Part shown: one piece after another, positions 63,224-64,000 of the stretch
How the letters are laid out: the number at the start of each line of letters is the position of its first letter
How positions within the stretch are numbered: position 1 is the first letter of the stretch
Assembly: GCA_039720395.1 (NCBI GenBank)
Contig: CM077828.1
Location: forward strand, 15,784,264-15,848,263
DNA: 64,000 nt
Reading direction: 5' to 3'
Source: Liquidambar formosana
Lineage: Eukaryota > Streptophyta > Magnoliopsida > Saxifragales > Altingiaceae
The notes under the pieces: model-generated
The model's input: the letters and a program-made list of their open reading frames with translations, nothing else
Told to the model about the DNA's origin: nothing
Databases searched by the model: none
Translations under genes and position numbers: made by a program

Positions 63224-64000
63224 GACATATTTGTGACTGCATTTATACATCTTTATTACATATTTAATTTGGGATATATATGTTTAACCTCAAAATATTG
63301 AACAGGAATCAGAGTGCTAGAATAGTACCATTTGTCATGGATGTTCAATATGCTGGTTCAAAATGGTGTTCTGCCTAATTGAGTTCTACTTCTATTTCCA
63401 AAGAGTCATAATAAGGTGATAATGCTATAAAGGTTGGAATTCTTTTTTCGTGACATTTTATATTTGAATTCAAATTATAGAACTTGCATCTTTCAAAGAG
63501 GATGTGAATTTTGGTATATAAGGTTGGAGAATGTGCTTATAGTACTAAAATATAGCTTGCTAGTGTCTAACATATGTAAGTTTCTATGTAAATATTATAT
63601 ATGTCTTATGTAGTTGGGCTATGCCCTTTTGTTTCCAATACGGAGTACAATATTTACTTCATAATATATATATATTTGCTTAGTGACACTACTAAAACAT
63701 AGTTTGCTAGTATCTAACTTCTAATGGTTCATTAAATGTCAAGGCCACGTACTTAGAGAAATTGAAGGAATTATGACTTCTAAAGCCTAAAAGACTTCTA
63801 TTGCCTAAAAGAAATTGATTATATGAACACCTATCATTCAAACTGTGGGGAAATTCTTGTCCCTTGCTTGGATAGGTTTGAGATTGCATGGCTGAATAAA
63901 GAAAGCTGTTAACCTATCAGTGCGTGAATAATAGTTTCTCTATTTTCATGCCAATATTCTCCTTCACATCCTTATCTATGGTTAGCTAAAAGGAATTCAA
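63217..64000. other. AT-rich DNA, nothing recognised
   Basis: No coding sequence, repeat structure or RNA gene is recognised. Confidence 0.4.

Overview
This window is nuclear DNA of a flowering plant, most likely a eudicot. The evidence is split genes with GT-AG introns, strongly AT-rich non-coding DNA, and remains of LTR retrotransposons, LINE, hAT, Mutator, PIF/Harbinger and CACTA elements. I cannot name the species.

Positions 1 to about 42792 are a head-to-tail array of three near-identical duplicons of about 14.45 kb. Unit 1 (1-13249) is cut by the window edge, unit 2 is 13250-27698, and unit 3 is 27699-42792, longer only because of one extra hAT insertion. Each unit carries one 11-exon glycoside hydrolase family 1 (GH1) beta-glucosidase gene of the BGLU44 / rice BGlu1-like type on the + strand. 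Copies 1 (4879-9929) and 3 (33765-38830) each splice into an intact 512-residue secreted enzyme, and they differ at only four residues. Copy 2 (19322-24372) is broken by a premature stop in exon 6 and a second frameshift in exon 11. All the lost bases lie in T runs. Each unit also has a TATA box 82 bp before the ATG, a 1.04 kb hAT element in intron 2, a minus-strand LINE RNase H fossil with a 174-bp MITE inside it, palindrome clusters, and a Copia-like LTR/primer-binding-site remnant.

The duplication breakpoint lies inside a Mutator-like element (MULE). Units 1 and 2 keep only its first 227 bp. Unit 3 keeps the whole element (42566-43476) with a perfect 9-bp target-site duplication, so unit 3 is the ancestral right edge of the array.

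From 43477 to 64000 I see no ordinary host gene. The region is a stack of nested transposons: Gypsy (Tekay-like) LTR material (43623-46246), an orphan CACTA terminus (46574), and a probable 13.7-kb composite PIF/Harbinger element (47805-61476). The Harbinger element holds a decayed DDE transposase, a Myb/SANT-like partner gene, a small GRF zinc-finger gene, a broken plant-transposon-protein gene, a 71-bp minisatellite whose units can fold into hairpins, and a 2.8-kb solo LTR with a perfect 5-bp duplication. A 5'-truncated LINE tail (62150-63163) follows. The coding content of functional interest is therefore the beta-glucosidase array; the rest records how it was duplicated and later invaded.
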